The notes: a model not told the origin generated them from the letters alone. A DNA stretch of 64,000 nt from Sphingobacterium olei (GCF_005048855.1 NZ_SUME01000012.1:62001-126000); one strand, 5' to 3'; counted from the first letter of the stretch, positions 1-9,794 are shown. A program made the numbers and translations.

Positions 1-23
1 TACAACAGGTGTCTTAATTCTGT

Positions 24-97
24 TTGATAATTCATAGTTATCAATTGTTGGTAAAATTGGTATTACTAATTATCAAATATAGAAGGTAAATTTGATA
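24..97 (+). promoter_or_regulatory. hut operon promoter and operator-like inverted repeats
   Basis: A TAAATTTG box at 87-94 fits the Bacteroidota -7 consensus TAnnTTTG and lies 18 nt before hutH; no well-spaced -33 box is visible. Two perfect inverted repeats surround it: TTGATAA (24-30) with TTATCAA (38-44), and TATCAAAT (71-78) with ATTTGATA (90-97). The second overlaps the -7 box, so a repressor bound there would block transcription. All four arms contain the same half-site TTGATA/TATCAA. The regulator is unknown because the window starts here. Confidence 0.5.
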
Positions 98-112
98 TAA
101 ACAGTATAAACG

Positions 113-1681
113 ATGAATACATTTAAATACGGAAAAGATATACTGACAAGCTCTTTGGCAGTAGCTATAGCAGCGAATGAGATTAAGGGTATATTGACAG
201 ATGCGACGAAACAAGAAATAAATCAAAGTGCTACCTATGTACAAGAGATTGTCGACGCAGGTAAAGTCGTGTATGGGATTAATACAGGGTTTGGACCACT
301 ATGTACAACCCTTATTGATGCACATGATACACGAAAACTGCAAGAAAATATTTTAAAGAGTCATGCAGTGGGAGTAGGAGAACCCATAGACAAAGAACTT
401 TCCAAATTGATGTTGATCTTGAAGGTGCATGCTCTGGCGAAAGGGTTTTCGGGTGTACAGCTGAGTACAGTCGAACGCGTTATCTGGCATATTCAGCAGG
501 ATGTGATCCCTGTAGTTCCCAAACAAGGCTCTGTAGGAGCATCTGGTGATCTAGCTCCCTTGTCGCATCTCTTTTTGCCACTGATTGGTTTGGGCAAGGT
601 TTTCTGTGGAGGTGAGATGATCGACTCATCGTCGGCATTAGCCTCATTTGGTTTACAGCCTGTAGTGCTAGGTGCGAAAGAGGGGCTTGCGCTCATTAAT
701 GGGACTCAGTTTATGACAGCGCATGGAGTAAGAGCTGTCGTAGATATGAATAGATTAATGAATAATGCAGATTTGATTGCGACACTCATGTTGGAAGGAT
801 TGAATGGCTCAATAAAACCGTTTTATTCGGAATTGCATCAGTTGCGTCCCTATAAAGGCAATAAGTATGTGGCATCAACAATATATAATTTATTGAGCGG
901 ATCAGACATATTAGCGTCACACAAAAATTGTACACGGGTTCAAGATCCATATTCACTACGGTGTATACCGCAAGTACACGGAGCATCTAGAAATGCATGG
1001 TTGCATTTCAAGGAAATAATAGAAATTGAAATCAATGCGGTAACGGATAATCCGGTTGTAATTAATAGTGAATTAACAATCAGTGGAGGGAATTTTCATG
1101 GACAACCTATAGCATTGCCGCTGGATTATGCAACATTGGCGGTTTCGGAGTTGGGTAATGTCTCAGACAGAAGGATTTACCTGTCTCTTGAAGGTCAAAC
1201 AAATGGTGTTCCTCGTCTATTGATGAAAGCAACAGGACTTAATTCAGGTTTTATGATCTTGCAATATACCACGGCGGCGTTAGCAAGTGAAAACAAAGGT
1301 TTATGTTTTCCTGCAAGTGCCGATAGTATTCCTACATCGATGGGACAAGAAGATCATGTGAGTATGGGATCTATTTCGGGACGCAAGTTGCTACAGGTGA
1401 TCGATAATGTGGAAAAAATATTAAGTATCGAGTTATTATGTGCGGCACAAGCGAAAGATTACCATTATCCATTACAATCTACTCCAGTAATAGAAGCTAT
1501 TCATCAATACATTCGGAAGCATATACCGCATATGGAAGAAGATCAGCCCATGCAAGAGCTTTTAGACGGAGCGCTGCATATGATAAAATCTGGAATACTC
1601 ATCGATATAGCGCGGGAAACTGCCAACTCTCACAACATAGACGTATTTGGCGATGGGGTCGAATATTTTGAACAGTTTTAG
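113..1681 (+). CDS. hutH: Histidine ammonia-lyase
   Basis: Deaminates L-histidine to trans-urocanate in the cytoplasm, the first step of the Hut pathway. The 522-residue product has the Ala-Ser-Gly triad (residues 143-145, within GSVGASGDLAPL) that cyclises to the MIO electrophile. It also has the conserved YGINTGFG segment (Tyr54) and the family motif QEDHVSMG in the C-terminal half. Length matches bacterial HutH (about 510). The ATG at 113 is the first codon after a -7 box and gives the normal N-terminus. It is the first gene of a tight hutH-I-U-G operon, with 3 nt to hutI. It is distinguished from phenylalanine/tyrosine ammonia-lyase mainly by this context. Confidence 0.97.
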   Translation: MNTFKYGKDILTSSLAVAIAANEIKGILTDATKQEINQSATYVQEIVDAGKVVYGINTGFGPLCTTLIDAHDTRKLQENILKSHAVGVGEPIDKELSKLMLILKVHALAKGFSGVQLSTVERVIWHIQQDVIPVVPKQGSVGASGDLAPLSHLFLPLIGLGKVFCGGEMIDSSSALASFGLQPVVLGAKEGLALINGTQFMTAHGVRAVVDMNRLMNNADLIATLMLEGLNGSIKPFYSELHQLRPYKGNKYVASTIYNLLSGSDILASHKNCTRVQDPYSLRCIPQVHGASRNAWLHFKEIIEIEINAVTDNPVVINSELTISGGNFHGQPIALPLDYATLAVSELGNVSDRRIYLSLEGQTNGVPRLLMKATGLNSGFMILQYTTAALASENKGLCFPASADSIPTSMGQEDHVSMGSISGRKLLQVIDNVEKILSIELLCAAQAKDYHYPLQSTPVIEAIHQYIRKHIPHMEEDQPMQELLDGALHMIKSGILIDIARETANSHNIDVFGDGVEYFEQF

Positions 1682-1684
1682 AAG

Positions 1685-2947
1685 ATGGAACAAAAAATGG
1701 AACAAAAAGAGGTATTAATAGGGCCGTTTAAACAATTGTTGACTATGTGCAACCTACCGGACAAAGGAGCATTGTCGGATAAACAGCTGGAGATTGTTGA
1801 ATATGCCGGAATTTGGATCAGCGGTGACAAAATCAAGCAGATCGCTGGTTTTGATGAGCTACGGTTGGTCATTCCAGAAGATGTACAGGTTTACGAGTTG
1901 CAAAAAGAATATGTATGTATGCCATCCTATATAGATTGCCATACCCATATTGTATTTGGAGGGAACCGGGCTAACGATTTCGCGATGCGTAATGCGGGAA
2001 GTTCTTATTTGGAGATTGCTGAATCAGGTGGTGGCATCTGGAATACGGTCAAGCATACACGTGAGCGTGAACTTGACCAATTAGTTGATATCACGGTTCT
2101 GAGAGCGAATGAATTAATAAAACAAGGCGTGACAACGGTGGAAGTAAAGAGTGGATATGGTCTTACAGTAGAGGAAGAGTTAAAGATATTGCGGGCGATA
2201 GCATGGGCCAATAAACAAAGCAAAGCAGATTTAATAGCGACTTGCTTAGCAGCTCATACGCTTCCCAAAGACTATAGTGGTACGGCTGAAGATTATCTGT
2301 CGGACATTGCTGAACGATTGTTTCCGTTATTGAAAGCAGAATGCCTGACAAATCGAATTGACGCATTTATTGAAAAAAGTGCATTCACAGCAGACCAAAT
2401 ACAAGATTATTTTAAAACAGCACAAAATATGGGTTTTGATATCACGGTACATGCGGATCAATTCAGCCCGTCAGGTTCGCAAGTTGCGGTCGACTTTAAT
2501 GCTGTTTCGGCAGATCATTTAGAAGCTTCTACAGACCACGAAATAGCACTGCTTGCCAAATCTGATGTGGTAGCGGTAGCGTTGCCTGCTGCTTCATTGG
2601 GGATTGGTTGTACTTTTACTCCAGCCCGAAAGTTATTGGATGCAGGTGCCTGCTTAGCTATTGCGACAGATTGGAACCCAGGCTCAGCACCTATGGGGCA
2701 GTTGATCGCATCGGCGAGCATTTTAGCCGCCATGGAAAAGCTGACAAACGCCGAGGTGCTTGCTGCGGTGACATTTAGGGCGGCGAAAGCACTGAATTTG
2801 ACTGATAGAGGTCGTTTGGCAAAAGGGTTATTAGCAGATTTTGTCATCTATGAATCAGATAATTATCAGCATATAACGTACCGGCAGGGATCATTACAGC
2901 CGTCATCAGTATGGAAAAATGGAGAAGAAGTATTTAGTAAAAATTAA
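1685..2947 (+). CDS. hutI: Imidazolonepropionase
   Basis: Hydrolyses 4-imidazolone-5-propionate to N-formimidoyl-L-glutamate, the third step of histidine degradation. This 420-residue amidohydrolase-superfamily protein has the metal-binding HTH motif (His86 and His88 in DCHTHIVFGG). Later ligands lie in AAHTLP and HADQF, and the conserved Asp is in ATDWNPGSAP. It starts 3 nt after hutH. The N-terminus reads MEQKMEQK, a duplicated 12-bp segment giving two in-frame ATGs (1685 and 1697), and either could be used. It is followed by hutU after 6 nt. Confidence 0.96.
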   Translation: MEQKMEQKEVLIGPFKQLLTMCNLPDKGALSDKQLEIVEYAGIWISGDKIKQIAGFDELRLVIPEDVQVYELQKEYVCMPSYIDCHTHIVFGGNRANDFAMRNAGSSYLEIAESGGGIWNTVKHTRERELDQLVDITVLRANELIKQGVTTVEVKSGYGLTVEEELKILRAIAWANKQSKADLIATCLAAHTLPKDYSGTAEDYLSDIAERLFPLLKAECLTNRIDAFIEKSAFTADQIQDYFKTAQNMGFDITVHADQFSPSGSQVAVDFNAVSADHLEASTDHEIALLAKSDVVAVALPAASLGIGCTFTPARKLLDAGACLAIATDWNPGSAPMGQLIASASILAAMEKLTNAEVLAAVTFRAAKALNLTDRGRLAKGLLADFVIYESDNYQHITYRQGSLQPSSVWKNGEEVFSKN

Positions 2948-2953
2948 CAGCAA

Positions 2954-4960
2954 ATGACAGTATTTCAAAAAGCCATAATAGATGGAATTTCTTCGACGTT
3001 ACCCCCCAAAGCAAAATATGATACGGAGGTTAGTCATGCGCCCAAACGGAAGGCTATTTTGACAAAAGAGGAAGAAAAGCTAGCACTCCGTAATGCATTG
3101 CGTTATTTCCCAAAAGAATGGCATAATGAATTGGCCGCTGAATTTTTGGACGAATTAAAACAGTACGGTCGAATTTATATGTATCGTTTTCGACCAGCAT
3201 ATGACATGTATGCGCGACCTATTCAAGCGTATCCTGCCAGAAGCAAACATGCCGCTGCAATTATGCTAATGATCCAGAATAACCTGGATCCGGCAGTTGC
3301 CCAACACCCGCATGAGTTGATCACCTACGGCGGAAACGGTGCTGTGTTTCAAAATTGGGCACAGTACCTGCTAACCATGCAGTACTTGGCAAATATGACG
3401 GACGAGCAAACGTTGCATATGTATAGCGGTCATCCAATGGGCTTATTCCCCTCATCTGCCCATGCGCCCAGAGTAGTAGTGACAAATGGGATGATGGTTC
3501 CTAATTATTCGACACCAGACGATTGGGAGCGATTTAATGCATTAGGTGTCACGCAATATGGTCAGATGACAGCGGGATCGTATATGTATATTGGACCGCA
3601 AGGTATTGTTCACGGTACGACGATAACTGTGATGAATGCTTTCCGGAAATTATTGGATAAGAAGGACAGTATTAGCGGAAAAGTGTTTGTGACATCGGGA
3701 TTAGGAGGAATGAGTGGAGCGCAACCCAAGGCCGGAAATATCGCGGGCTGTATTACGGTATGCGCGGAAATTAATCCTACAGCAGCCTATAAACGTCATG
3801 AACAAGGTTGGGTGGATGAAGTATTAGCAGATATGTCAGCATTGGTGGAGCGAGTACGGTTAGCTATAACCAATAACGAAGTACTATCAATCGCTTACAT
3901 CGGAAATATAGTGGATGTATGGGAAGGGTTTTATGAAGAGGGTATTCAAATTTCTATTGGTTCCGACCAGACTTCTTTGCATAATCCCTGGTCGGGAGGA
4001 TACTATCCGGTTGGCCTATCATTTGAAGAAGCAAATCATAAGATTGCAAATCGGCCCGAAGAATTTAAAGAGGATGTACAGCGCTCGTTGATCAGACACG
4101 CAGCGGCAATCAATAAGCACACCGTTCGCGGGACGTATTTTTTTGATTATGGAAACGCATTCTTGTTAGCTTGTAGCAGAGTAGGGGCGGATGTCATGGC
4201 ATCGGATGGTATACATTTTAAATACCCCTCGTATGTGCAGGATATTCTGGGGCCGATGTGTTTTGACTATGGGTTTGGTCCATTTAGATGGGTGTGTACT
4301 TCAGGCAGAACCGAAGATTTGCGTCAGACAGATGAGATTGCATTGAATGTGTTATTGGATCTTCAAAAAGAGGCTTCGGGCGAGATTGTTCAACAATTGG
4401 AAGATAATATAAAGTGGATCAAAGAAGCCGATAAAAATAATTTAGTAGTTGGCTCCCAAGCACGCATACTTTATGCTGATGCACTTGGGCGGGTACGGAT
4501 CGCACAGGAATTTAATAAAGCGGTTCGGGAGGGTAAATTGTCGGCTCCGATTGTACTGGGACGTGACCATCATGACGTAAGCGGAACCGATTCGCCTTTC
4601 CGGGAAACCAGTAATATATACGATGGTAGTCGTTTTACAGCAGATATGGCCATACATAATGTGCTAGGTGATAGCTTCAGAGGTGCTACCTGGGTCTCCA
4701 TACATAATGGAGGTGGTGTCGGTTGGGGAGAGGTGGTGAATGGAGGTTTTGGAATGGTTTTGGATGGTACAAAAGAAGCGGATGTCAAGTTGCAACAAAT
4801 GTTGTTCTTTGATGTGAATAATGGAATCGCAAGACGAGCTTGGGCAAGAAATAAGGAAGCCCAGCGTGCACTTGAAACGGAGTTGGCCCGCAGTCCACAG
4901 TTAAATGTAACTCGGGCAATCCACGTTGACGATATGCTAATTGATAATCTTTTTAACTAA
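2954..4960 (+). CDS. hutU: Urocanate hydratase
   Basis: Adds water to urocanate to form imidazolonepropionate using tightly bound NAD+, the second step of the pathway. The 668-residue protein carries the signature GLGGMSGAQPKAGN (starting near residue 249) and the motifs TYGGNGA and SDQTSLHNPWSGGYYP. It is about 100 residues longer than the proteobacterial enzyme (about 555) and close to animal UROC1 (about 676), a long form usual in Bacteroidota. The ATG at 2954 sits 6 nt after hutI. Gene order differs from pathway order, which is common in hut operons. Confidence 0.96.
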   Translation: MTVFQKAIIDGISSTLPPKAKYDTEVSHAPKRKAILTKEEEKLALRNALRYFPKEWHNELAAEFLDELKQYGRIYMYRFRPAYDMYARPIQAYPARSKHAAAIMLMIQNNLDPAVAQHPHELITYGGNGAVFQNWAQYLLTMQYLANMTDEQTLHMYSGHPMGLFPSSAHAPRVVVTNGMMVPNYSTPDDWERFNALGVTQYGQMTAGSYMYIGPQGIVHGTTITVMNAFRKLLDKKDSISGKVFVTSGLGGMSGAQPKAGNIAGCITVCAEINPTAAYKRHEQGWVDEVLADMSALVERVRLAITNNEVLSIAYIGNIVDVWEGFYEEGIQISIGSDQTSLHNPWSGGYYPVGLSFEEANHKIANRPEEFKEDVQRSLIRHAAAINKHTVRGTYFFDYGNAFLLACSRVGADVMASDGIHFKYPSYVQDILGPMCFDYGFGPFRWVCTSGRTEDLRQTDEIALNVLLDLQKEASGEIVQQLEDNIKWIKEADKNNLVVGSQARILYADALGRVRIAQEFNKAVREGKLSAPIVLGRDHHDVSGTDSPFRETSNIYDGSRFTADMAIHNVLGDSFRGATWVSIHNGGGVGWGEVVNGGFGMVLDGTKEADVKLQQMLFFDVNNGIARRAWARNKEAQRALETELARSPQLNVTRAIHVDDMLIDNLFN

Positions 4961-4965
4961 ATGCG

Positions 4966-5943
4966 ATGGGTATCTTTGACAGTCCACTTTATAGAATACC
5001 AAATGTAAGTTTTTGGATCGGCCGTGAAGATGGCGATCAGCCAGAATTCTTGCGCTGGCATCAGCTAATAAAAAATATTGATCTTCGAAATAAAGCCGAT
5101 CTTTCTAACGCAGTGGTGTTGTTGGGCTTCTGTTGTGACGAAGGTGTCCGCCGAAATATGGGACGCGTTGGAGCGATAGAGGGACCAGCCTATTTACGTA
5201 AAACATTGGCAAATCTACCCGTTCATTTTTCTTCCGAAGACCTACAGTTGATCGATGTCGGTGATATCGTATGCGAACTAAGTGATCTGGAAGGTGCACA
5301 AGAAGCCTTAAGTTGGGCTGTATCCGCTATTATAGACAGCGGAGGTTTCCCAATTGTATTAGGCGGTGGACACGAACTTACTTATGGACATTTTTGCGGA
5401 ATCAAAAAGAGTACGACTAAAACAGTGGGTATTATCAATATAGACGCCCATTTAGATATTCGTCAACCTTTGGATGGTAACGGTAGTTCTGGAACAGGTT
5501 TTTATCAAATAGCTGACGACCTTGCTGAGGAGAATGTCGAATTTCATTACCTAGCTATAGGTGTCCAACAGATTAGTAACACGAAGGCATTGTTTAATTT
5601 TGCTAAGCACAAAGGAGTGAAGATTATTCCTGCTGAGGATATTTATGAGGCGAATGTGGATCAAATAATAGACGATATACAGACATTTGGAAAGCAAGTA
5701 GATATTATCTACTTAACGATAGACATGGATGCTTTTGCTGCAGCATATGCACCCGGGGTAAGCGCATTAGCTTTCAACGGTATAACACCAGATCATGCCT
5801 TCCATAAAATCTACGAAACAATTATAGAACGTCCTAATTTGATAAGTATGGATTTAGCGGAATTAAATCCTACTTATGATATCGACAACCGAACAGCTCG
5901 TCTAGGGGCTGATTTAATTTTCAGGGCCATTCAAAAACGTTAA
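4966..5943 (+). CDS. hutG: Formimidoylglutamase (arginase family)
   Basis: Predicted to hydrolyse N-formimidoyl-L-glutamate to glutamate and formamide, the last Hut step. The 325-residue arginase/agmatinase fold shows all six manganese ligands: His126 (GGGHE), Asp150, His152 and Asp154 (DAHLD), Asp243 and Asp245 (TIDMDAF). Family members act on arginine, agmatine or formimidoylglutamate; the hut operon context selects the last. It starts 5 nt after the hutU stop. A second ATG at 4961 is out of frame. Confidence 0.93.
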   Translation: MGIFDSPLYRIPNVSFWIGREDGDQPEFLRWHQLIKNIDLRNKADLSNAVVLLGFCCDEGVRRNMGRVGAIEGPAYLRKTLANLPVHFSSEDLQLIDVGDIVCELSDLEGAQEALSWAVSAIIDSGGFPIVLGGGHELTYGHFCGIKKSTTKTVGIINIDAHLDIRQPLDGNGSSGTGFYQIADDLAEENVEFHYLAIGVQQISNTKALFNFAKHKGVKIIPAEDIYEANVDQIIDDIQTFGKQVDIIYLTIDMDAFAAAYAPGVSALAFNGITPDHAFHKIYETIIERPNLISMDLAELNPTYDIDNRTARLGADLIFRAIQKR

Positions 5944-5985
5944 TACTTTTCGTAACTTTAAGCTGTTCATCAACGTAAATAAGTT

Positions 5986-6860
5986 ATGTCGAATACTGAT
6001 TTTATTCAGGAAGAAAAAGCCGCCGATATCGGTAACTTTTTGGTAGGAAGATTACTGCCGTTTCGTCAAAAAAGATCTATTGGCCCGTTTGTATTCATCG
6101 ACCATATGGGCCCTGCAAAACTAAGCGAATACGAAAACTTGGATATAGGTCCGCATCCACATATCGGATTATCGACTTTAACTTATTTGTTTGATGGGGC
6201 GATCATGCACCGTGACAGTTTGGGAACGGCTATGGAGATACAACCTGGCGCAGTCAATTGGATGACGGCGGGTAAAGGGGTAACACATTCTGAAAGAACA
6301 CCAGAATACTTAAGACATCAAGATAAATATATGCACGGGCTCCAAATATGGATTGCGCTTCCCAAGACATTGGAATTCATGGAACCCGAGTTTTTCCACA
6401 TAGAAGCAAAGGATATTCCAAGATGGGAAGAAGAAGGTGTCAATTATAAATTGATTGCAGGAGAGGCATTTGAAAGGAAGTCACCTGTACCTGTTTATAG
6501 CCCGCTTTATATGATTGAAATTAAAACTACAAAAGATACATTAATTGATCTTCGGGGTGTCTTGTACGGTGAGAGCGGACTTTATATTTTAGAAGGTGAT
6601 ATTGAAAGTAATGGATTTGAATATGGATCGAAGCAGATTTTAATTACCAAAGAAGCGTACCTATGTTCTTTTACAATGAAAGCAAATACAACAGTATATA
6701 TTTTTGGTGGCGAACTTTCCCTGAGGAACGATTTATCTATTGGAATTTTGTCGCAACGAACAAAGAAATAATCGAGCAAGCAAAAGAAGACTGGAAAAAC
6801 CATCGGTTTCCAAAAGTATCAGGTGATGACGGCTATGTTCCGCTACCAGGTACGAAATAA
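5986..6860 (+). pseudogene. Pirin family protein with an internal frameshift
   Basis: Pirins are bicupin iron proteins with roles from quercetinase activity to transcriptional cofactor. The frame from the ATG at 5986 encodes a normal pirin N-terminus (GNFLVGRLLPF, DHMGP, HPHIGLSTLTYLFDG) up to Phe-Gly-Gly-Glu at residue 243 (codon 6712-6714). It then runs into an unrelated tail and stops at 6771. The next forward frame, from 6717, continues a pirin C-terminus: FPEERFIYWNFV, then EQAKEDWKNHRFPKV, ending at 6860. One extra C at 6715 (GAA-CCT-TTC-CCT) would restore a single 291-residue protein, the usual pirin length. It is either a real pseudogene or a sequence error. It lies 42 nt downstream of hutG. 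Confidence 0.85.
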
Positions 6861-6865
6861 ATTAA

Positions 6866-7696
6866 TTATTCAATAGGCAGATTTGAATCAGCGCCCCATT
6901 CCGACCATGAACCGTCATAAATGGCGATATCCTTATGACCGATTTGATAAGCACCCAGTGCGAGTATAGAGGCTGTAATTCCTGATCCACAGGAGAATAT
7001 ATTGTGTTTGTTTTGCTCTGTGTGCCCCACATAAATTTTCTCCAATTCTTGTACCGGTTTAATCAATGTACCATCCATTAACTGGTTAAAAGGAAGGTTT
7101 GTCGAATTAGGAATGTGGCCGGATCGTAACCCCTCCCTAGGCTCAGGAGCTATCCCATTGAATCTGCCTGCACTCCGGGCATCTGTAACGGTAATATGGG
7201 GCGAAGTTAATTTCTTTAATAACGTATGTTTGCTTTCAAACCAGTTGTTGTTCGGTTTAGCGATAAAATTTCCTTTTTCTGTTGGCGTTATATAGTCAGT
7301 TTTCACGGGTAAGCCTTCGTTTATCCAAGCTTCCATCCCTCCGTTCAAAACGTATACCTCTTCATGTCCCATATAGCGAAACATCCACCAAGCACGAGGA
7401 CTGGAGTAGACACCCCATTGGTCATAAATGACCAATATACTGTTGTTATTGATACCCAGGCTACGAGCTTCTTGTTCAAAATCTTCACGGGCTAACATAG
7501 TATGCGGAAGGGGACTGTTGTGTTCAGAAAAAGTTCCCTCAATATCAAAGAATACAGAATTGGGGATTAATTGCAAATTTGTTTTATCCAATTTTTGATC
7601 AACTTTATCTATTGTCGAATCAAGAATGATAAGGCCGGGATTATTAATTAATTGCAAAAAATCATGGATATCAATGATTGGCGTAGAAATAGGCAT
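6866..7696 (-). CDS. Rhodanese-type sulfurtransferase (3-mercaptopyruvate / thiosulfate)
   Basis: Transfers sulfane sulfur from 3-mercaptopyruvate or thiosulfate to a thiophilic acceptor. The 276-residue protein has two rhodanese domains (about 8-125 and 155-273). The active-site loop in the second domain is CGSGITAS with Cys236; the CG[ST]G[VI]TA form is typical of mercaptopyruvate sulfurtransferases (SseA) rather than strict rhodaneses. There is no signal peptide, so it is cytoplasmic. It is convergent with pirin (5 nt apart) and downstream of rpsA, from which a terminator separates it. The substrate is not decided by sequence alone. Confidence 0.88.
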   Translation of the reverse strand: MPISTPIIDIHDFLQLINNPGLIILDSTIDKVDQKLDKTNLQLIPNSVFFDIEGTFSEHNSPLPHTMLAREDFEQEARSLGINNNSILVIYDQWGVYSSPRAWWMFRYMGHEEVYVLNGGMEAWINEGLPVKTDYITPTEKGNFIAKPNNNWFESKHTLLKKLTSPHITVTDARSAGRFNGIAPEPREGLRSGHIPNSTNLPFNQLMDGTLIKPVQELEKIYVGHTEQNKHNIFSCGSGITASILALGAYQIGHKDIAIYDGSWSEWGADSNLPIE

Positions 7697-7740
7697 AGCG
7701 AACTAATTTAATTAATAAAATTACAACAAAATACCGACAT

Positions 7741-7769
7741 AAAAAAAGCCCCAATCGTACGATTGGGGC
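7741..7769 (-). terminator. rpsA intrinsic terminator
   Basis: A perfect 10-bp inverted repeat (GCCCCAATCG at 7748-7757 and its complement at 7760-7769, loop TA) is followed on the minus strand by seven T residues (7747-7741). It lies 25 nt after the rpsA stop. Confidence 0.9.
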
Positions 7770-7793
7770 CTTATTATTTAGTGAAATCTAAAA

Positions 7794-9728
7794 TTATTTA
7801 GATTTTTTTTCGTCACCTTCCATTTGCTCTTTTAATTGAGCTAATACATCAAGATCACCTAAAGTAGATTTCTCAACAGAGTCTTTTACTTTCTTCACTG
7901 CCGTATTAGCTGCCTTTGCATCTTTTTTGCGAGCATTGGATTCCTCTTTACGACTTTCTTCTTTCGCATCTTCCCAGATACGAGAGTGAGAAATTACAAG
8001 ACGTTTGTTTTCTTTATTGAATTCAATGATTTTGAAATCCGTAACGTCGTCTACTTTCAATGCAGCACCATCCTCTTTTACAGAGTGTTTAGAAGGGCAG
8101 AAACCTTCTACACCATATTGTAAAGCTACGATATCACCTTTGTCTCCAACTTTGATTACTGTACCTTCGTGGATAGAATCAATTGTGAAAATTGTTTCGA
8201 AAGTATCCCAAGGATTTTCTTCTAGTTGTTTGTGACCTAAAGATAATTTACGGTTTTCTTCATCAAGTTCTAAAACTACAACTTCCAACTCTTCACCTAC
8301 TTTAGTGAATTCATTAGGATGGTTGATTTTTTTAGACCATGATAAATCTGAGATATGGATTAATCCATCTATACCATCTTCCAATTCAACAAATACACCG
8401 AAGTTAGTCATGTTTTTAACAACAGCTTTTTGTTTAGAACCGATAGGGTAACGTTCTGTAATGTTTTTCCAAGGATCTGGAGTCAATTGTTTGATACCTA
8501 AGCTCATTTTACGCTCATCGCGGTCTAATGTTAAGATTTGAGCTTCGATTTCGTCACCTACTTTTAGGAACTCCTGAGGAGAACGTAAGTTTTGTGACCA
8601 AGACATTTCAGATACGTGAATTAAACCTTCAACACCAGGGATGATTTCTAAGAAAGCACCGTAGTCAGCAACTGTTACGATTTTACCTTTTACTTTAGAA
8701 CCGATAGCTAATTCGGTGTTTAAAGATTCCCAAGGGTGTTCTGATAATTGTTTTAAACCTAATGCGATACGTTTTTTCTCATCATCAAAGTCTAAAACAA
8801 CAACGTTTATTGTTTGATCTAAAGCCAAAACTTCTCTTGGATGCTCAATACGACCCCAAGAGATATCTGTAATGTGAAGTAAACCGTCAACACCACCTAA
8901 ATCGATAAATACACCGAAATCTGTAATATTTTTAACAGTACCTTCTAATACTTGACCTTTTTCTAATTTCGCAACGATTTCTGATTTTTGGTTTTCTAAA
9001 TCGTCTTCAATTAAGACTTTATGAGATACGACTACGTTTTTGAATTCATGGTTGATTTTTACAACTTTGAATTCCATAGTTTTACCTACATATACATCGT
9101 AATCACGGATAGGTTTGATGTCGATTTGAGATCCAGGTAAGAAAGCTTCTACACCTTTAATGTCTACGATCAAACCACCTTTAGTACGAGACTTAACGAA
9201 ACCATCGATAATAGCATCATTTTCCAATGCATCATTGATAGCTTCCCAAGATTTTTGTGTTTTAGCACGTTTGCGTGACAATACCAATTGACCGTTTGCG
9301 TCTTCTTGGGACTCTACGAATACATCAACAGTGTCACCCACTTTTAAGTCAGGTAAGTCACGGAACTCAGATAACGCTACAAGACCGTCTGATTTGAAAC
9401 CAACGTTCAAAACCACATCCTTATTATTGACAGATACAATAATACCCTCAATAATTTCACCTTGGTTGATTTGGTTGAATGTACCAGCATACTGTTCTTC
9501 TAATTTAGTACGCTCAGTTTCGCTGTAATTACCGAAAGCTTTTTCATCAAGCTCCCAATCGAAGTCACCTTCTGGTGTGCTCCACGTGTTGGATTTGATT
9601 TCGTCAATTAAGTTTGAATCGGCTTCAGACTCAATCTTTTCAGTGTCTTTCACTACTGTAGTGTCAGCACCTTGTAGCTCTGCGTTTTTCGCCGCTAACT
9701 CTTTTTCTGCTTCTTGTTTTTTTGCCAT
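7794..9728 (-). CDS. rpsA: 30S ribosomal protein S1
   Basis: Binds mRNA on the 30S subunit. The 644-residue protein has an acidic N-terminus and six S1/OB repeats, each with a recognisable GxVxxxxxxGxxV core. They begin near residues 92 (IIEGIIVSV), 175 (IIDGFVKS), 260 (VLEGTVKN), 345 (KVKGKIVTV), 430 (KQKAVVKNM) and 517 (IHEGTVIKV). Repeats 3-5 are the most canonical (GLLHITDISW, GLIHVSEMSW, GLIHISDLSW). A lysine-rich tail follows. It is longer than E. coli S1 (557) owing to terminal extensions. It is a single-gene unit with its own promoter and terminator and an AGGAG 11 nt before the ATG. Confidence 0.96.
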   Translation of the reverse strand: MAKKQEAEKELAAKNAELQGADTTVVKDTEKIESEADSNLIDEIKSNTWSTPEGDFDWELDEKAFGNYSETERTKLEEQYAGTFNQINQGEIIEGIIVSVNNKDVVLNVGFKSDGLVALSEFRDLPDLKVGDTVDVFVESQEDANGQLVLSRKRAKTQKSWEAINDALENDAIIDGFVKSRTKGGLIVDIKGVEAFLPGSQIDIKPIRDYDVYVGKTMEFKVVKINHEFKNVVVSHKVLIEDDLENQKSEIVAKLEKGQVLEGTVKNITDFGVFIDLGGVDGLLHITDISWGRIEHPREVLALDQTINVVVLDFDDEKKRIALGLKQLSEHPWESLNTELAIGSKVKGKIVTVADYGAFLEIIPGVEGLIHVSEMSWSQNLRSPQEFLKVGDEIEAQILTLDRDERKMSLGIKQLTPDPWKNITERYPIGSKQKAVVKNMTNFGVFVELEDGIDGLIHISDLSWSKKINHPNEFTKVGEELEVVVLELDEENRKLSLGHKQLEENPWDTFETIFTIDSIHEGTVIKVGDKGDIVALQYGVEGFCPSKHSVKEDGAALKVDDVTDFKIIEFNKENKRLVISHSRIWEDAKEESRKEESNARKKDAKAANTAVKKVKDSVEKSTLGDLDVLAQLKEQMEGDEKKSK

Positions 9729-9739
9729 TAATTAATTTT

Positions 9740-9794
9740 CTCCTTTTCCTTACTATGTAAGGACTGCAAAGATACGAAAATCTTTTATTTACAA
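9740..9794 (-). promoter_or_regulatory. rpsA promoter, leader hairpin and Shine-Dalgarno-like site
   Basis: Reading the minus strand, TTG (9794-9792), a 17-nt spacer and TATCTTTG (9774-9767) match the Bacteroidota promoter. The short leader begins with a 6-bp hairpin (CCTTAC 9748-9753 / GTAAGG 9757-9762). Next comes AGGAG (9744-9740), 11 nt before the ATG. Confidence 0.75.
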
